Shown here piece after piece: positions 59,956 through 64,000 of a DNA stretch of 64,000 bases. Each line of letters starts with the position of its first letter. Position 1 is the first letter of the stretch. A program made the position numbers and the translations under genes. Source of the DNA: Cephalopachus bancanus (lineage: Eukaryota; Chordata; Mammalia; Primates; Tarsiidae); assembly GCA_027257055.1 (NCBI GenBank), contig JAPVLO010000073.1, positions 1,798,001 to 1,862,000 on the forward strand, read 5' to 3'. The notes under the pieces were generated by a model, which worked only from the letters and a program-made list of their open reading frames with translations, made no database searches and had not been told where the DNA came from.

Positions 59956-60596
59956 AGTGAAACTCCCCTAAGGAAGGAATGCACAAAACCTTCCTTTCAG
60001 CAGAATGAATTACTGGTTTCAGTATCACATTGTATCCCCAAAAGTATACCTTAAAATTATTTGTTCACAGGCAAAGTGGGGACCAAAGAGAGGCCCAAAC
60101 TTTACCTGTACAATGTCCAGTTTATACCTAATCCTAAATTGTACCCCACATCTTTAAAATAAAATATATATTAAAAAATTTATTTAATCAAAAAAATAGT
60201 TCAAAAGTGCTTTAGAAAAAATGTTAAAATATTATTTTAAAAGTAAATCATAATTATTAGATGGAGGCATATGATACTTCCCCCTTTCTCCAAAAAAATA
60301 CAAACACTAGAAGATTGTCATGTTTTAGCACAGACTTATTAAGAATTTATCAAGCATGTGAGAGCATTTTCCAGGTTTGAAGTTTCTTCAGTTCATTTAC
60401 GAATCTAAGGTAGGAACCTGAAGATGTAGGTTCTAGACCTGGCTTTGCCACAAGCTAACAACATGAACTTAGATAGACAAAACATATCCTTTTCTTTCCT
60501 TTGTTAGTCTCCATTTTCTCTTCTGAAAAAATAGGGCTTGGGTTGAATGAATAAAGTCTTAAAATGTCAATAATCCCTGAATTTCCCTATGGCTTT

Positions 60597-62965
60597 CTTT
60601 TTTTTTTTTAATGATACATAATAGTTTCATGGGTACATGTGGTAATTTGATATATAATGCATAAAGATCAAATCAGGATAATTGGGATATCATATCCATC
60701 ACTTTAAATATTTATCTTTTCTTTCTTTATGCTAGGAATATTCGAATTATTCTCTTCTAGCTACTCTGAAGTGTACAGTAGATTAATGTTAACTATAGTC
60801 ACCCTAATGATATATCAAATACTAAGTCCTATTTCTTCTACCTAATTGGTTATATTTGTACAAAATGGTCAGTCTCTCTTCATTCCCCCTGTCCCTTCCT
60901 GACCTCTGGTAACCACCAATCTACTCTATATCTTCATGGGATCCACCTTTTAAACTCCCACATAAGAGTAAGAATATATGTTATTTGTCTTTCTGTGCTT
61001 GGCTTATTTCACTTAGCTTAATTACCTACAGTTCCATCTATGTTGTTGCAAATAACAGAATTTCATTCTTTTTTATAACTGAATAATATTCCATTATTGA
61101 TCATTCAGATTCCAAAGAGGACTATTTACAAGTTAATCTCTATTCCTTGATCCAACCATTCTTCCTAGTAATCATTTATTGCCTCTCAACAGAATTCCTC
61201 TTCTCCCCCCCACCACAACCCTTTTGTCCCCACCATAACCTGTTTTGCCAGGATCCACGCCCATATTCTTTCTGTAACCTCGAGATGCTTCTGAAACCCA
61301 CTAAGATGTTGGACAATCACTCTGTGGTTCTCCTGTGCACATGTTAACAATACATTTATATGCCTTTTCTCTTATTAATCTGTCTTTTTTGAGTTGATTT
61401 TTCAGTGAATCCTCTGGGGGCAAAGGGACAGTATTCCCTTTGCCCTTACAGTATATGCCAAATTTTCTTTAGCTATCATCTGTTGTTGGGCACTTGGGTT
61501 GATTCTATATTCTGGCTATTGCAAAGAGTGCTGCAATAAACATGAAAGTGCAGATATATCTTTGATATGCTGGTTTCCTTTCTTTTAAGATGTACACCCA
61601 GTAGTGGAATTGCTGGATCATATGCTAGTTCAATGTCGAGTTTTTCTAAGGAAACTTCATACTGTTTTCCATAGTAGCTGTATTAATTTACATTCCCACC
61701 AATAGTGCACAAGAGTTCTCTTTTCTCCATTTGTGATTCCCAATCTTTTTGACAGAAACCATTCTAACTGGGGTGAGATGATTTCTCACTGTGGTTTTGA
61801 TTTGCATTTATTTGATGATTAAGTGATATTGAAAATTTTCTCATATACCTACTGGCAATTTGTATGCCTTTGGAGAAATGTCTGATCAGATCTTTTGCCC
61901 ATTTTTTAATCAGATTTTTTTCTGCTATTGAGTTGTTTGAGCTCCTTATATATTTTTGTTATGACTCCCTAGTCAGATGGATAGTTTGCAGATAATTTCT
62001 CCCATTTTATAAGTTGTCTCTTCAACTTATTGTTTCCTTTGCAGCACAGCAGCTTTTTAGCTTGATGTAATCCCATTTGTTCATTTTTACTTGGGTTGTT
62101 TGTGCTTTTGAGGTCTTACACAAAAAGTCTTTGCTCAGATCAATGTCCTGGAGTATTTCCCCAATGTATTCTTCTAGTAGTTTCATAGTTTCGGTTCTCA
62201 GATTTAAGTCTTTAATTCATTTTGCCTTGATTTTGTATATGGTGAAAGACAGGTCCAGTTTCATTCTTCTGTATAAGATTATCCAGTTTTCTCAGCACTA
62301 TTCAATGACAAGATAGTCCTTTCCTATGTTCTTGCATCTTTGTCAAAAGTCAGTTGGCTGTAAATGGGTCTATGTGTCTATTTTTATGCCAGTACCATGC
62401 TGATTTGGTTACTTTAGCTTTGTAACATATTTTGAAGTCAGGTAGGGTGATGCCCCCAGCTTGTTCTTTTTGCTCAGGACTGCTTTCGTTATTTGGGGTC
62501 TTTTGTGGTTCCATATAAATTTTAGGATTTTTTTTTCCATTTCTGTGAAGAAAGTCATTGGTGTTTTGACAGGGATTGTACTAAATCTATAAATTGCTTT
62601 GGGTAGTATTGTCATTTTGACACTATTAATTCTTCCAACCCATGAGGATGAAATATCTTTTCATTTTTTGTGTGCCCTCTTCAATTATTTTCATCAGTGT
62701 TTTATAGTTTCCTTTGTATAAATCTTTCACTTCTTTGGTGAAATAGATTCCTAGGTATTTTGTATTCTTTGTAACTATTTTACATGGGAATGCTTTCTTG
62801 ATTTCTTTTTTCAACACTGCCCACTGTTGGCATATATAAATGCTACTGATTTTTGTATGCTGGTTTTGTATAATGAAACTTAATTTGTTTGTCATTATGA
62901 TTTTTTTGTGGAGTCTTTGTTTTTTCTAAATACAAAACCACGTTGTCAGTGAATACGGCTAATTT
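60597..62965 (-). mobile_element. L1 remnant, antisense to plus (same strand as ST7), interrupted by a solo LTR
   Basis: The T run at 60599-60612 marks its poly(A) end. ORF2 remnants on the minus strand include KYLGIYFTKEVKDLYKGNYK (62.7 kb) and [20 protein letters not shown] followed by [19 protein letters not shown] (62409-62615). Frames are broken and the 5' part is missing. A foreign 350-bp segment sits at about 61099-61450. Confidence 0.92.
61099..61450 (+). mobile_element. Solo LTR (ERV1-like) inside the L1
   Basis: The segment begins tgatcattcagattcc and ends cctttgcccttaca, giving TG...CA ends, and contains ctcttattaatctgtctttt with cagtgaatcctctgggggc, a layout typical of ERV1 U5 regions. 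L1 text resumes with gtatatgccaaattttcttt. No clean target-site duplication is visible, and no internal viral genes accompany it. Confidence 0.65.
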
Positions 62966-63492
62966 GACTCTTTTCCATTGTTTTCTCTTCTATATACTAT
63001 CTCATCAAAACTGATCTCCCTTTTTCGTTGCTTTCTCTTTTCATCTTGGATATTGTATAATTCTCAATACATTAATATAGTTTCTTACCTAACTCTAAAT
63101 AGTAAGCACATTGCCCCCTTAATGAAAATCTTCTGCTTAATCAAGAAAGTTAGAAACCTTTGGAGTGAGAGATTCACTCCTATATCTTCAACACTTACCC
63201 CAATTTTTTTCTGTGGTTTTCTAACAAAGCAGTTTCTGCTGGCTCCCCTCAACCAAATCCTCTGTCAGATTATTTTCCTCTGCCCTTGATCCTCTATATT
63301 GAAGAGATTATCTAAATCCTCTGTCTTCACCATTCACTGTTCTAGGTTAGATTCAAATGTTTTTATTTTTTCCCTTTTGGACAATTTATGTTGTTCTTCC
63401 ACAGTTTAGTAGAAGTAAATTCTTGAAATAGTTGGTCTCTTAGGTCAGGGGTTCCCAGAATTTCAGAATTCACATTCTATTAAAAACCTCTC
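62966..63492. other. Intronic sequence, no gene
   Basis: T-rich unique sequence between the L1 and the last Alu. Nothing recognised. Confidence 0.4.
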
Positions 63493-63781
63493 AGCCGGGC
63501 TCGGTGGCTCAGCCTGTAATCCCACGCCTTTGGGAGGCTGAGGTGAGTGGACTGCCTGAGCCCGTGGGTTCGAGACCCGCCTGGGCAGTGAGACCTCATC
63601 TCTACAATAAATCAAAAAAAATCAGCCGGGTGTGGTAGCACATGCCTGTAATTCTGGCTACTCGGAAGGCTAAGGCGGAAGGATCGCTGGAGCCCAGCAG
63701 GTGAGGCTGCGGTGGCCGGAAGAAGCCACTGCACTCCAGTCTGGGCGACTGAGTGAGACTCCAACTCAAAAAAACCCCCAA
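63493..63781 (+). mobile_element. Full-length Alu (young lineage with left-arm deletion)
   Basis: Left arm has cccacgcctttgggagg and gcctgggcagtgagacc. The duplication aaaaacctctc flanks it (63482-63492 and 63782-63792). Confidence 0.96.
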
Positions 63782-64000
63782 AAAAACCTCTCCTCTCCCT
63801 CATCAAATTTGAAGATCAATTTGGAGCTATTAAAATTTTCTTTGCCAAGTAATAACAGTAAAATAACACCACCATATACTATCACCATCATTTCAGAAGG
63901 AGCTTTTAACATTAATACGTAGGAAGGACACAACCCTGGGGGGAAAAATACAGGACTTTTATGGAATAAATTAATGACCATCTTTAACATTTTATAAATA

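Overview
This is a primate nuclear DNA window, most likely from a tarsier (Tarsius/Carlito). Dimeric Alu elements show it is a primate. The youngest Alus belong to an unusual lineage, with 'cagcctgtaatcc' in the left arm and 'tccaactcaaa' at the right end. There are also two very short polyadenylated insertions built from an LTR R-like sequence and flanked by target-site duplications. LTR-derived, L1-mobilised short elements of this kind (TINEs) were described in the Philippine tarsier genome. The species call is an inference; the primate call is firm.

The only protein-coding gene I can support is ST7 (suppression of tumorigenicity 7), on the minus strand. Six constitutive internal exons (50181-50022, 40418-40364, 39785-39670, 37185-37110, 33025-32871, 30665-30568) have consensus splice sites and join in frame into exactly 220 codons matching ST7. 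A seventh exon of 69 bp at 34976-34908 is an in-frame cassette encoding the 23-residue insert of the longer ST7 isoform. The upstream exons (first membrane segments) and the downstream exons lie outside the window. Everything from 1 to 30567 is one intron, and 50182-64000 is part of another.

The most interesting observation is that the 69-bp cassette exon lies antisense inside a roughly 2.2-kb CR1/L3-type LINE (about 34370-36545), over the part encoding the end of its endonuclease domain. The isoform-specific peptide of ST7 therefore appears to be exapted from an ancient LINE.

The rest is intronic and dominated by repeats. 1-5 kb holds a 5'-inverted (twin-primed) L1, an hAT fossil, the first TINE and a TG/AG microsatellite. 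8-21 kb is packed with L2 in alternating orientation, cut by Alus, the second TINE and an MLT1-type LTR, and contains several local duplications (two direct, one inverted over 7.6 kb). 18-20 kb is an old L1/HAL1. 24-30 kb has Alus, a Charlie-type transposon, a MER20 and MIRs. 37-39 kb has a truncated L1 and a head-to-head Alu pair next to an exon. 40-50 kb is mostly unique sequence with a ~97% identical 350-bp direct duplication. 50-64 kb is intron with MIRs, three Alus and an antisense L1 interrupted by a solo LTR. I saw no tRNA, rRNA, CRISPR array or complete viral gene.
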